From: an uncultured Lentisphaeraceae bacterium
Lineage (GTDB): Bacteria; Verrucomicrobiota; Kiritimatiellia; RFP12; DVOR01
DNA length: 59,737 nt
Assembly (NCBI GenBank): GCA_949289005.1
Contig: CASEMQ010000014.1
Location: 1-59,737, forward strand
Direction of reading: 5' to 3'
Both the position numbers and the translations under genes were made by a program. The notes beneath the pieces were generated by a model. That model searched no databases, had not been told where the DNA came from, and saw only the letters and a list, made by a program, of their open reading frames with translations. Below are positions 16,790 through 24,809 of this stretch, in pieces; position 1 is the stretch's first letter; each line of letters starts with the position of its first letter.

Positions 16790-17636
16790 GCCATCCCTCC
16801 AAGCGCACGCCCTGGCGCCTGCACGCCCAGCAGCAATACGCGATCGTGACAAAGAAAGAGGCCGGCAGGCGCGTCCGTGCCGCCAGCTTCACCCCCAAAA
16901 GCGTCGTCTTTCCTCCCAGTCCCATCGGGCCGATGCCCAGCGTGTTCGCCTCCCCCAAGAGCCGCGCCTCCAGCGCCGCCAGCTCCGGCACCGGCGAGAC
17001 GTCGCCCAACGGCCGCAACAACTGGCGCTTTGCCACGGCATAGCCCTCCGCGCGATCCGCCCCAATACAGACACCTAGGATCCCCGGCGCGCAGCCCTGC
17101 CCCTGGATGGCCGCCACCGCGTCGAGCACGCACGCGCGCACGCCGGCCAGGTCGCGCCCTGCGCCGAGCCGTGCGTCGGGCAGGCTATACTGCCGGCTCA
17201 TGTTTTCGCTGCCCCCGCCCTTCAGGAGCAGCCACACCTCCGGGCGCGTCGCCCCCTCCCGCTCCTCAAAGTGATGGACCGGGATCCCCTCGGCCACATT
17301 GTCGTCCACCGAACGTCCCGAGAGCGTGTCGATCGTGTTTTTGCGCAACCAACCGCGCTTCGTCGCCTCGCGCACAGCCGCGTTCGCCGCCGCCACGAGC
17401 GCCCCTTGGCGCGTCCCCGGCGGCACCTCCCAGAAAAAGGTCAACGTGCCCGTGTCCTGGCACATCGGCACGCACCGTTCGCGCGCCAACGCGCAATTCT
17501 CCAAAATCGTCCCCAATGTCCCCCGCGCCGGCTCCGCCTCCGCCTCGCGGGCACGCGCCAACGCCTCCAAGACGTCCGCGGGCGCCTCGCATGCCGTTCG
17601 CCGGACCAATTCCAACAACTGTGCCTCACTGTCCAT
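16776..17636 (-). CDS. Fumarate/tartrate dehydratase alpha-subunit-like protein
   Basis: This 286-aa protein belongs to the [4Fe-4S] class I hydro-lyase alpha family (TtdA/FumA N-terminal part). Cluster and substrate motifs visible are VPMCQDTGT, GGGSENMSRQYSL, QGCAPGILGVCIGAD, GIGPMGLGGKTT and the end FVTIAYCCWACRR. The separate beta subunit (TtdB or FumA C-terminal part) that normally follows is missing; nadB follows instead. Either the partner is elsewhere or the enzyme has a different role. Start MDSEAQLLE at 17636: an extended -10 (TGCTACAAT) ends 8 nt before it and there is no Shine-Dalgarno, suggesting a leaderless mRNA. Confidence 0.85.
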   Translation of the reverse strand: MDSEAQLLELVRRTACEAPADVLEALARAREAEAEPARGTLGTILENCALARERCVPMCQDTGTLTFFWEVPPGTRQGALVAAANAAVREATKRGWLRKNTIDTLSGRSVDDNVAEGIPVHHFEEREGATRPEVWLLLKGGGSENMSRQYSLPDARLGAGRDLAGVRACVLDAVAAIQGQGCAPGILGVCIGADRAEGYAVAKRQLLRPLGDVSPVPELAALEARLLGEANTLGIGPMGLGGKTTLLGVKLAARTRLPASFFVTIAYCCWACRRQGVRLEGWHEND

Positions 17637-17644
17637 AATGGAGC

Positions 17645-17653
17645 ATTGTAGCA
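17645..17653 (-). promoter_or_regulatory. Extended -10 upstream of the ttdA-like gene
   Basis: On the minus strand TGC-TACAAT lies 8 nt before the ATG at 17636. The -35 is weak (CTGCCA, 18-nt spacer). It probably drives the ttdA-nadB-GT-pilB operon. Confidence 0.5.
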
Positions 17654-17789
17654 CATCGGCGGGCCGCTTGGCAGGCCATCGCCACACGGACAATACAGCC
17701 CGGGGAAACGGGTCAATCCGAAAAGCGATTGCATGGGGTGGGGCGGCGGTGTCGCGAGCGACGCGCACCCTTTCCGCCGGCGGCCGCGA

Positions 17790-18287
17790 TCAGCGCGTCG
17801 TCTCCTCCCAATGGCCGGGAACCCACGTGCGCGAGGTCTCGGCGCCGGTTTCGTCGCGCAAGACGCGCCAGTAGCCCTCCACCCAGACCTTGGCGGGGAT
17901 GGCGTTGGTCGTGGCCAAACCCGGGAGGATGCCGGGCACGCGCGCCGCAGGCGTCTGCGCGGCCGGATCGGGCTGAACCACCACTGTCTGGGGCACCACC
18001 AGCGTCTGTCGGGCGGGCGGTTGCACCACCACCGTCGTCGTTTCGCGCACCACGGGCGGCGGGCAGAGCGGCAACGTCAGCCCAAAGGCCCCATGCCGCC
18101 CCACGCGCGTGCCCAACGAGAACGCGCTTCCCCACGGGCTCACGCTCACGCCCCACCCCCAACGCGGCGGGTGCGGCCGGAAATGCGGCCGCCAATGCGA
18201 CGGCGGCGGAGGCGGTGGCCCATGCGGCCGCGCCGGCAAAGGCATCACGCACGCCAACCCAATCAACAGCAACAACACGCGTTTCAT
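17790..18287 (-). CDS. Secreted proline-rich protein with WxxGxW motifs
   Basis: This 165-aa protein has a signal peptide (MKRVLLLLIGLACVMPLPA), a Pro/His-rich segment with PPPPPPSHW, a Val/Gln-rich middle (TTVVVQPPARQTLVV) and a C-terminal pair of aromatic motifs, WVEGYWRV and WVPGHWEE. Such W-x-x-G-x-W repeats occur in secreted proteins of unknown function in many Proteobacteria and PVC bacteria. An excellent Shine-Dalgarno (AAAGGAGGTG) supports the start at 18287 over the longer frame. It appears to be transcribed alone. I do not recognise a specific function. Confidence 0.7.
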   Translation of the reverse strand: MKRVLLLLIGLACVMPLPARPHGPPPPPPSHWRPHFRPHPPRWGWGVSVSPWGSAFSLGTRVGRHGAFGLTLPLCPPPVVRETTTVVVQPPARQTLVVPQTVVVQPDPAAQTPAARVPGILPGLATTNAIPAKVWVEGYWRVLRDETGAETSRTWVPGHWEETTR

Positions 18288-18422
18288 CGCGCACCTCCTT
18301 TGCTTGACCAACCAATCGCTTGACCGATCGACGCCACCATGATAACACGCCCTTCCCGTCCACGCAACACCCGCGTTTGCCCGGGGCTTGGCGTGGAACC
18401 CTTCGTCGCCGGGCGTCGTCGG

Positions 18423-18794
18423 TCAAGGGGTTGGGTTGTCGTGCTCGGTGGCGATGAAGTCGAAGTAGACGGTGCCGGAGGGGGAGCGCTCGGTGAGGAT
18501 TTTGGTCTGCGGGGCGGTGATGGCGCGGACGGTCACGCCTTTTTCGTTGGCGTAGGATTGGAGTTGGCGGGGCTGGGGCGGGGCGACGGTCACCTCCAGT
18601 GGATAGTAGAAGCCTGTCCAAAGCACGTAACGGCAGGGCGTGAAGCCCTCCTCGATGTTGTTCACGGAGACGCGCAAACCCTGCGGATTGCTGTCGATGC
18701 GGTAAATCGTGCACCCTGCGAGCAACGGGAGCGCGCCGAGCAACGCCAGCGCCGCGCGGGCGGCGGCCACGCGTCTCAAGGCCGTCCACTTCAT
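18423..18794 (-). CDS. Small lipoprotein (PEGA-like)
   Basis: This 123-aa protein has a signal peptide ending in the lipobox LLAGC (Cys28), so it should be lipid-anchored. The mature part IYRIDSNPQGLRVSVNN resembles the start of a PEGA-type carbohydrate/peptidoglycan-associated domain. It starts within the stop of pdxB (ATGA overlap), so it is translationally coupled to it. Function unknown. Confidence 0.7.
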   Translation of the reverse strand: MKWTALRRVAAARAALALLGALPLLAGCTIYRIDSNPQGLRVSVNNIEEGFTPCRYVLWTGFYYPLEVTVAPPQPRQLQSYANEKGVTVRAITAPQTKILTERSPSGTVYFDFIATEHDNPTP

Positions 18795-19990
18795 GGCCGC
18801 GCCTCCTTGGCGGCGCGGCGCGCGAGCGTCACGGGGAAGCCGAGCGCGCGGAACTTGGCGGCCAAGGCGGGCGAGGCGTTCCGGAGCCGCAGTTTGGTGG
18901 CGCCGAAGAGGCGGCGGTGCGGGTAGTCGCGCCGGAGCGCGTCGAAGCGCGCGCGGCGAAGGGCGGCGTCGTCGGAGTAGGCGGCGCGGAAACGCGCGGT
19001 GTCGGCCTCGATGTCGCAGGCGACGCGCACGGCCTGCCGCAGGGCTTGGGCGTCGGGGAGGCCGGCGCAGTCGAGCGTGAGCGCGGCGGGCTTGGCCGGC
19101 GGGAAGCGCGGCATTGGGCCGGGTTCCACGCCGAGGAAGTCGCAGGCGGCCTGATAGACGGCGAGGGTGCCGTTGGCTCGGCCCTCGAAGGCATGGCCGG
19201 CGATGTGGGGGGTGGCGGTGGCGGCGAGCGCGGCGAGCGCGGCCGGGTAGTCGGGCTCGCCCTCCCAGCAATCGATGGCGGCGTCGGAGAGGAGGCCGGC
19301 GGTGAGCATGGCGGCCACGAGCGCGTCGTCGCAAATGGGGCCGCGTGCGAAATTGAGGAGCACGGCGCCGGGCTTGAAGCGCCGTGCGGTGGGGCCGGCG
19401 ATGAGGCCGCGCGTGCGGTAGGGGCCGTCGTCGTTGAGCGGGGTGTGGAGCGTCACGACGTCGGCCTGCGGGAGGAGTTCGTCGAGGGAGACGAAGTCGC
19501 GGGCGCGGAAGTCGCCATCGTCCTTTCGCGGCGGGTCGCAGCAGAGGGTCTTCATGCCCAGGGCTTCCTCGGCGAAGCGCTTGACGATGGTGCCGACGTG
19601 GCCCACGCCCACGATGCCGAGCGTGGCGCCGGCCCAGTCGCGCCCTTGACGCGCGCCGATGGCCAGGAGCGCGGCGACGACGAAGTCGGCGACGCTCTCG
19701 GCGTTGCAACCGGGCGCGGTGGCGACGGGGATGCCCAGGGCGCGGAGCGCGGCGAAGTCGATGTGGTCGGTGCCGGCCACGCCGCTGCCCACGAAGCGGA
19801 CGGGCGTCCCTTCCAGCAGGGCGGCGTCGAGGCGGCAGGTGGAGCGCACGAAAAGCAGGTCGCACGCGGCCAGGTCGGCATGCGTAAGGGCACGGCCGTC
19901 GATGGCGCGGGCACGGCCCAGGCGCGGGAAGAGTCTGGCGCCGAGCGCCAGGTTGCGGTCGTACAAAATCCGGAGGGGTGTCGCACTCAC
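18791..19990 (-). CDS. pdxB: Erythronate-4-phosphate dehydrogenase
   Basis: This 399-aa D-isomer 2-hydroxyacid dehydrogenase fits PdxB, which acts in the DXP-dependent branch of pyridoxal phosphate synthesis. It has the NAD motif GIVGVGHVGTIV, substrate-side VGSGVAGTDHID, LNFARGPICDD, the PdxB-like DCWEGEP and the catalytic region TPHIAGHAFEGRANGT, plus a C-terminal PdxB dimerisation-like extension of about 110 residues. The start is GTG at 19990, embedded in the hslO stop (GTGA) with AGG/CCTCC-type sequence upstream; no ATG fits. A generic 2-hydroxyacid dehydrogenase is the alternative. Confidence 0.85.
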   Translation of the reverse strand: MSATPLRILYDRNLALGARLFPRLGRARAIDGRALTHADLAACDLLFVRSTCRLDAALLEGTPVRFVGSGVAGTDHIDFAALRALGIPVATAPGCNAESVADFVVAALLAIGARQGRDWAGATLGIVGVGHVGTIVKRFAEEALGMKTLCCDPPRKDDGDFRARDFVSLDELLPQADVVTLHTPLNDDGPYRTRGLIAGPTARRFKPGAVLLNFARGPICDDALVAAMLTAGLLSDAAIDCWEGEPDYPAALAALAATATPHIAGHAFEGRANGTLAVYQAACDFLGVEPGPMPRFPPAKPAALTLDCAGLPDAQALRQAVRVACDIEADTARFRAAYSDDAALRRARFDALRRDYPHRRLFGATKLRLRNASPALAAKFRALGFPVTLARRAAKEARP

Positions 19991-20877
19991 AGGAGGCCTC
20001 TCAGTTGTTGCGGCGTGACGGTGTAGCACTTGCCGCACATATGGCAGAAAATGTCGACGGACTTGCCCTCGGCGGCCATCGCCCGGCGCTCGGCAAGCGG
20101 CAGGGCACGCAACATGCCCAGCACCTTTTGTGCGGAGCACCCGCACGCAAAGCGGACGGGCGAGGATTTGGTCTCGCCGGCGGGGCCCAACTCCAGGTGC
20201 GCGGCCAAGGCCGTGAGGCCGGCGCCCGCGTCCAGCAAATCTTGCACCGAGCCATCGTCGAAACGGTCCTCGACCCGCCGGCAAGTCGCGTCGGAGGCCT
20301 CGGGGTGGAACTCGCAGAGCAGGGCGTGCGCGCACTCCACGTAGCCGGTCTTGCTGGCCGCGGAGAGTTGCGCGAGGACGTTGAGCCCCAGGTTGCCGCG
20401 GAAGTATTCCTCGACGATGTCGGTGACGGTGAGGCGATCCTCGAAGGCGACCTCGAAGGCAGTCTCGTCGTGCCGGCCGTCGGGCCAGGCGCGCGTGACG
20501 GCGCAGTGCGCGGCGCGGCCGATGGCGCGGTCGAAGAGCGTCTCGTCTGGCTCCGGGGAATCGTCAAGCGCGGGCAGCACCTTTTGGTTCACGAAGCCGC
20601 GCACGGCGTAACCGTAGGCGCATTCCAGGAAGGCCCCGCCCAGCGCGCCCTGCGGCAGGCGGAGGCGCAAGGCGAGCGTCTGCCCGGGCGTGTCGAGCCG
20701 CGTGCCCATGAGCACCACGCAACCGATCAGGTCGGCCTGGACGATGCCGGCGATGGGGCCGCAGAGGTGGTTGCGCTCCAGCGTGCGCGCGGTGTCGGTG
20801 ACGTTGGCGAGCGTGAGCGAGACGTGCGCCTCCGGGAAGTCCGCCGAAACAAGGCGATCGAGCGATTGCAAAATCAT
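19987..20877 (-). CDS. hslO: Hsp33-type redox-regulated chaperone
   Basis: This 296-aa cytoplasmic holdase is activated by oxidation. The C-terminal zinc switch is present as CGC (FACGCSAQKVLGMLRALP) and CHMC (FCHMCGKCY). The N-terminal domain LVSADFPEAHVSLTLANV is a little diverged from E. coli Hsp33. The start MILQSLDRL at 20877 is set by the ATGA overlap with the upstream glycosyltransferase. Confidence 0.88.
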   Translation of the reverse strand: MILQSLDRLVSADFPEAHVSLTLANVTDTARTLERNHLCGPIAGIVQADLIGCVVLMGTRLDTPGQTLALRLRLPQGALGGAFLECAYGYAVRGFVNQKVLPALDDSPEPDETLFDRAIGRAAHCAVTRAWPDGRHDETAFEVAFEDRLTVTDIVEEYFRGNLGLNVLAQLSAASKTGYVECAHALLCEFHPEASDATCRRVEDRFDDGSVQDLLDAGAGLTALAAHLELGPAGETKSSPVRFACGCSAQKVLGMLRALPLAERRAMAAEGKSVDIFCHMCGKCYTVTPQQLRGLL

Positions 20878-21911
20878 GCGTAGGTCTCCTCCGCCCATTC
20901 GTACGCCTCGGAAAACGGGCGCCGGAAGAGCGTCTCAAGCATAAACCGCAGCACGCGCTCCCCGCCGAAGCGCGCATGGTAGGCGGCCCGGCCGGCGGCG
21001 GCGACGGCTTGGCGCGCGTCGTCGTGCGCCTGGAACCAGAGAAGCCGCTCGACCAAGTCGTCCACGTCGTGGAAGAAGACCGCCTCCTTGTCGGAGAAGA
21101 AGCGTTGCATCGCGTCGCCATCGTAGAGCGCGGTGAGGATGCCCGATCCCATGAGGTGCGCGATACGGTCGGACGAATACCACTTCATGCCGAAGTAGCG
21201 GTTGATGTTCAGCCCCATCTTGGCGGAGGCCAGCAGGTCGTCGTACGCGGCCCCGCCCACCACCGCGGGCCGCCCGCCCATCCCCACGAGCAGAAAGCGG
21301 AGCGGCTTGCCGCGAAGCGCCGCGCAGAGCCGCTCGACGAAGGCCAGTCGCGGGTCACCCTTGCGCGGTTGGCCGGCGTAGAACAGATCGCACGAGAAGT
21401 CGTCCGCCGGGCGGCGGCTGTTGTCCAGCGTCTCCAGCGCCGGGTCGGCGGGGTTGGGCATGTAGGCCACGACGTTGCGCCCGGTGACAAAGGGCCGGAG
21501 CCAACGCTCCCCCGCCGTGGTGGCGAAGAGCGCGTCGCAACTCGCCATCCGCTCGCGCATTTGCGCCTGCGGGTGCGGGTCGCACATGGGGTCGACGTTG
21601 AAATGCGCGATGCGCACGCCCGGCACCGCGGCGCGGATGGCATCGAGCGTGGCGTTGCGGATGAAGTCGCAATGCCCCAGCAAAACGGCGTCCGGGCGGA
21701 AGTTGCGGGCGGTCTTGACGAGCGCGGCGTTCACGAGGCGTTCGCCGAGCCAACGGCAGCCCAGCCCCATGTAACGCGCCAGGTCGCGGTCGGAGAACTC
21801 GCACAGGCGGTGGTTCCCGCGGATGGCGCCGCACGCCAAGGCGCGCCCGGGCCCCATGCGGAGTTTGCCGTAGCGGCGGATGAGCAGATTGTCGACCAAA
21901 AGAATACGCAT
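20874..21911 (-). CDS. Glycosyltransferase, CgeB/DUF3880-like
   Basis: This 345-aa GT-B-like protein begins MRILLVDNLLIRRYGK and carries the CgeB-type features HCDFIRNATLDAIR, AHFNVDPMC, FATTAGERWLRPF, CDLFYAGQPRKGDPR and KWYSSDRIAHLMGSGILTALYDG near the donor site. It probably adds a sugar to a cell-surface glycan. AAAGGGG precedes the ATG. It is embedded in a housekeeping operon between the M23 peptidase and hslO. Specificity unknown. Confidence 0.8.
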   Translation of the reverse strand: MRILLVDNLLIRRYGKLRMGPGRALACGAIRGNHRLCEFSDRDLARYMGLGCRWLGERLVNAALVKTARNFRPDAVLLGHCDFIRNATLDAIRAAVPGVRIAHFNVDPMCDPHPQAQMRERMASCDALFATTAGERWLRPFVTGRNVVAYMPNPADPALETLDNSRRPADDFSCDLFYAGQPRKGDPRLAFVERLCAALRGKPLRFLLVGMGGRPAVVGGAAYDDLLASAKMGLNINRYFGMKWYSSDRIAHLMGSGILTALYDGDAMQRFFSDKEAVFFHDVDDLVERLLWFQAHDDARQAVAAAGRAAYHARFGGERVLRFMLETLFRRPFSEAYEWAEETYA

Positions 21912-21921
21912 GGCGCCCCTT

Positions 21922-22944
21922 TCACCCCACCTCGCCCTGCCGCACAGGATGCTTGGGCGGCCGCGTCGGGGAAACCGTCAGGTTGTCAATCAAAATCGCG
22001 CCCCGCTTGGGGGCCGCCCAGTCGCGCCCGCGGGCCAGCTCCGCGCGGTCGATGGCCGGCTCGGGCCGCTCCCCGGGCCGCAACGAACGCCCCAGCACGG
22101 GAATGCCCTCGCGCGAGAAGGCCACCCACGCCGGGCGCCCCGCGATCCGTTCGCCGCGCCACAACGTGGGATAGCGGCGGAAGAAGTCCAGCGCCGCGCC
22201 ATCCGACACCGCGCACGCGTAGGCCACCGGGCGGTTCGCCAGGTAGGCGGCGATGTCGAAGTTGCCCCGCTCGCGTTGCTCGCGGAAGACGTCGCACGGG
22301 TCGATGCCGTAGAGATTGGCGCCGTTCCAGATGCCGTGCTGCGGGTCGATGAGCGGATAGTGCACGTTCATCACCACGCCGATCTCGAAATGCAGGTGGG
22401 CGCGCGCGAGCGGGAAGTCCGGCGTGTGCCCCATGATGCCGAGCGGCGTGCCGGCCGCCACCGTCTGCCCCGCGCGAAGCCCCGCGACGGGGGTGCGCAG
22501 GTGCGCGTAGAGCGTGTAGATGGCGCCGAAGCCGGGCACCTGGTGCGTGAGCACGACGTAGTTGCCGTAGAGCGAGGGATTGGCGTCGTGGCGGTTGACG
22601 TAGGCCACCAGACCGGCGGCCGCGGCGCATACCATGTCCGTCGGGTCCTCGTCGCGCCGCCACGGCCGCGCCGGGGCGATGTCGATACCCTCGTGGAAAC
22701 GCGGCGAGCCGTCGGCGTATTTGCGCACGTTCCCGAACATCCCGCTTTCGGGGCGCCCCGTCCCCGTGTCCATGAAGACCCCCTTGCGCACGGAGCCGTC
22801 CAGACGTTGCTGGCCGCGCGTGGGCGGATAAAGCCGCAACCTACCCGGCCCCAGGGGCCGCGTCTCGTCCGATGCCTGCACAACGACGCGCCCGGCCACC
22901 GACACGCTCGCCGCCGCGATCAGAAATGTCCGCCGTCTCAACAT
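21922..22944 (-). CDS. Secreted M23-family metallopeptidase
   Basis: This 340-aa protein has a signal peptide (RRRTFLIAAASVSVAGRVVVQA) and a LytM/M23 fold with zinc ligands in RFHEGIDIAP and in ARAHLHFEIG (HxH), joined by the usual VAYVNRH...GNYVVLTHQ...IYTLYAHL strands. It should cleave peptidoglycan cross-links or act as a divisome activator in the periplasm. A C-terminal segment of about 130 residues is unassigned. Start MLRRRTF at 22944. An extended -10 (TGATATACT) overlapping the hemW stop ends 7 nt upstream, so a leaderless secondary transcript is possible. Confidence 0.88.
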   Translation of the reverse strand: MLRRRTFLIAAASVSVAGRVVVQASDETRPLGPGRLRLYPPTRGQQRLDGSVRKGVFMDTGTGRPESGMFGNVRKYADGSPRFHEGIDIAPARPWRRDEDPTDMVCAAAAGLVAYVNRHDANPSLYGNYVVLTHQVPGFGAIYTLYAHLRTPVAGLRAGQTVAAGTPLGIMGHTPDFPLARAHLHFEIGVVMNVHYPLIDPQHGIWNGANLYGIDPCDVFREQRERGNFDIAAYLANRPVAYACAVSDGAALDFFRRYPTLWRGERIAGRPAWVAFSREGIPVLGRSLRPGERPEPAIDRAELARGRDWAAPKRGAILIDNLTVSPTRPPKHPVRQGEVG

Positions 22945-22951
22945 GGCGCCC

Positions 22952-22960
22952 AGTATATCA
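22952..22960 (-). promoter_or_regulatory. Possible internal extended -10 before the M23 gene
   Basis: On the minus strand TGA-TATACT ends 7 nt before the ATG at 22944. The TGA is also the hemW stop codon. No clear -35 is visible. Confidence 0.4.
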
Positions 22961-24007
22961 CAAAAGCGCCCGCGCCAAAGCGTCCAACACCTCATGGCCC
23001 CGCGTGGTCGGCGCGTTCGCCGCCGTCAGCAGCCCCTCCGCGCGGAAGCCCGCCAAAAGCCGGCGCCAACGCGGCAGACGCGGCGCCAAGACCGGGAAGC
23101 GGCGCGCCGCGGCCTCGGGGTCGAAGCCCTCGGCCAACCGCAGCGCCGTCAGCGCGCGCTCCAACGCGTCCTCCTCCTCCGCGAGCGTCTCCTCGGTGCC
23201 GTCGCCCGCGCGGCGCGTGCGCCCCAGGCGGCTCGCGGCGCCCCGGCCAAGCCCCAGATAGTCGCCGCCGCGCCACGTGTTCAGATTGTGGCGGCAGGCG
23301 AAGCCCGGCCGGGCGTAGTTCGACGTCTCGTAGCGCGCCAATCCCGCCGCGCCGAGCGTCTCGGCGGCCTCCGCCACGGCATCGCACAGGCGTTCCGGGT
23401 CAGGCGGTGCCCTCCCTGCGCGCCCCCACGCGCTCTCGGGCTCGATGGAGAGGGCGTAGACCGAGAGGTGCGGCAGCCCCAACGCCACCGCCCGCCGCAA
23501 CGTCTGCGTCCACGCCGCCGCCGAGACGCCCGGGAGCCCCGCGATGAGGTCAATCCCCGTGTCGGCGATTGCCGCGCGCGCCGTCTCGATGGCCTCCAAC
23601 GCCTGGCGGACGGTGTGCCGGCGGCGACACCGCGCCAACGCGGCCTCGTCGAAACTCTGCACGCCGATGCTCAGCCGCGTCACCCCCAAATCCGCCAAGG
23701 CGGCGACCAGGTCGCGCGTCACGGCCGCGGGGTGGAGTTCCACCGTCCACTCCGCCCCCGGCGCCAGCGTGAAAAACCCCGAGGCGGCCAGCCGCCGAAA
23801 GCCCGCCACGCCCAAAAGCGCGGGCGTGCCGCCCCCGCAATAGAGACTCTCCAGCGGCCCTAACGGCAGGGCGAACCCACGCGCCGCGGCCTCGCGCGCC
23901 AACACGTCCACGTAGTCTCCCGGCCGCTCGGGCGGCGGCCCGGAGACGAACCCGCAATAGGCGCACCGCCCCGTGCAGAAAGGCATGTGCAGATACACGT
24001 GCCTCAT
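22958..24007 (-). CDS. hemW: Radical SAM heme chaperone HemW-like
   Basis: This 349-aa radical SAM protein has the cluster motif CTGRCAYC (Cys11, Cys15, Cys18) right after MRHVYLHMPF, then YCGGGTPALL, SIGVQSFDE, DLIAGLPG and ETSNYARPGFACRHNLNTWRG. The HNxxYW-type region is HNLNTWRGGDYLGLG, as in HemW rather than true oxygen-independent coproporphyrinogen oxidase, whose extra N-terminal part is missing. GGAGG lies 4 nt before the ATG. Confidence 0.88.
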   Translation of the reverse strand: MRHVYLHMPFCTGRCAYCGFVSGPPPERPGDYVDVLAREAAARGFALPLGPLESLYCGGGTPALLGVAGFRRLAASGFFTLAPGAEWTVELHPAAVTRDLVAALADLGVTRLSIGVQSFDEAALARCRRRHTVRQALEAIETARAAIADTGIDLIAGLPGVSAAAWTQTLRRAVALGLPHLSVYALSIEPESAWGRAGRAPPDPERLCDAVAEAAETLGAAGLARYETSNYARPGFACRHNLNTWRGGDYLGLGRGAASRLGRTRRAGDGTEETLAEEEDALERALTALRLAEGFDPEAAARRFPVLAPRLPRWRRLLAGFRAEGLLTAANAPTTRGHEVLDALARALL

Positions 24008-24110
24008 GCGTCCTCCGGCACGCGCGCCCGGGAACCCTGCGCGTTCCCCCAAAAGACGCCCAAGTGTTTTGTCAAAAAAGAAGAACCCTTTGGAACAAAA
24101 GAACGGCGAT

Positions 24111-24174
24111 GCGCAGGCGGCGGACGCGGCAGGGAGGGCGCAGCCCGACCGGTGGAGCGTCCGACCGCCTGCGC
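24111..24174. repeat. Long hairpin between scpB and hemW
   Basis: The left arm GCGCAGGCGGCGGACGC (24111-24127) pairs with GCGTCCGACCGCCTGCGC (24157-24174), a 17-bp stem with one bulged base around a 29-nt loop. It lies in the 217-bp gap of an otherwise tightly packed operon and could attenuate or stabilise the transcript. Confidence 0.6.
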
Positions 24175-24224
24175 ACCGATTGTGTCTTCGTGGTCCGAAG
24201 CGTGTGTCATTTCCCTGGGCACGC

Positions 24225-24809
24225 TTACTCCTCCGGCGGCGGCTCCAAATCGTCCAGCGAGCGCAACCCGAAATGCTCCAGAAAGGTGGCCGTGGTGCCA
24301 TAGAGGAAGGGCCGCCCCGGCAGTTCGCTCCGCCCCACGGCCCGGATCAACCCCTGCTCCAGCAACGCCCGCACCGTGTGGTCCGCCGAGACGCCGCGCA
24401 CACTCTCGATCTCCGCGCGGCTGATGGGCTGACGGTAGGCGATGACCGCCAATGTCTCAAGCGTGGCGCGCGAGAGGCGTTGCGGCGGCGCGGCCTTGGT
24501 GAGCGCCCGCACCCATGGCCCCGCGGCGGGCTCCGTGCGAAAAGCGAAGCGCCCACCTTCCTCGCAGAGGCACAAGCCCAAATCGCACCGCGCCAACGTC
24601 GCCGCGATGTCCCCCAGATAACCGCGGATTTCCTTGGCCGTGGCCCCCGCGAAGTCCGCCTCCGGCGTTCCGGGCCCCGCTCCCTTGGCCACCGTGCGCA
24701 AGGCATCGCGGAGCGTCTCCGGCGTGAGCGGCTCGCCCGAGGCGAACAGCATGGCGCCGATGACGGCCTGAAGGCTCCCCGGACGCGGCAATTCCGGCTT
24801 GTCGCTCAT
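24225..24809 (-). CDS. scpB: Segregation and condensation protein B
   Basis: This 194-aa protein has two winged-helix domains that bind ScpA and SMC in chromosome condensation. Recognisable segments are LQAVIGAMLFASGEPLT, LSRATLETLAVIAYRQPISRAEIESVRGV, VRALLEQGLI and YGTTATFLEHFGLRSLDDL. It starts inside the holA stop (4-nt ATGA overlap). ScpA is not in the window. Confidence 0.93.
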   Translation of the reverse strand: MSDKPELPRPGSLQAVIGAMLFASGEPLTPETLRDALRTVAKGAGPGTPEADFAGATAKEIRGYLGDIAATLARCDLGLCLCEEGGRFAFRTEPAAGPWVRALTKAAPPQRLSRATLETLAVIAYRQPISRAEIESVRGVSADHTVRALLEQGLIRAVGRSELPGRPFLYGTTATFLEHFGLRSLDDLEPPPEE

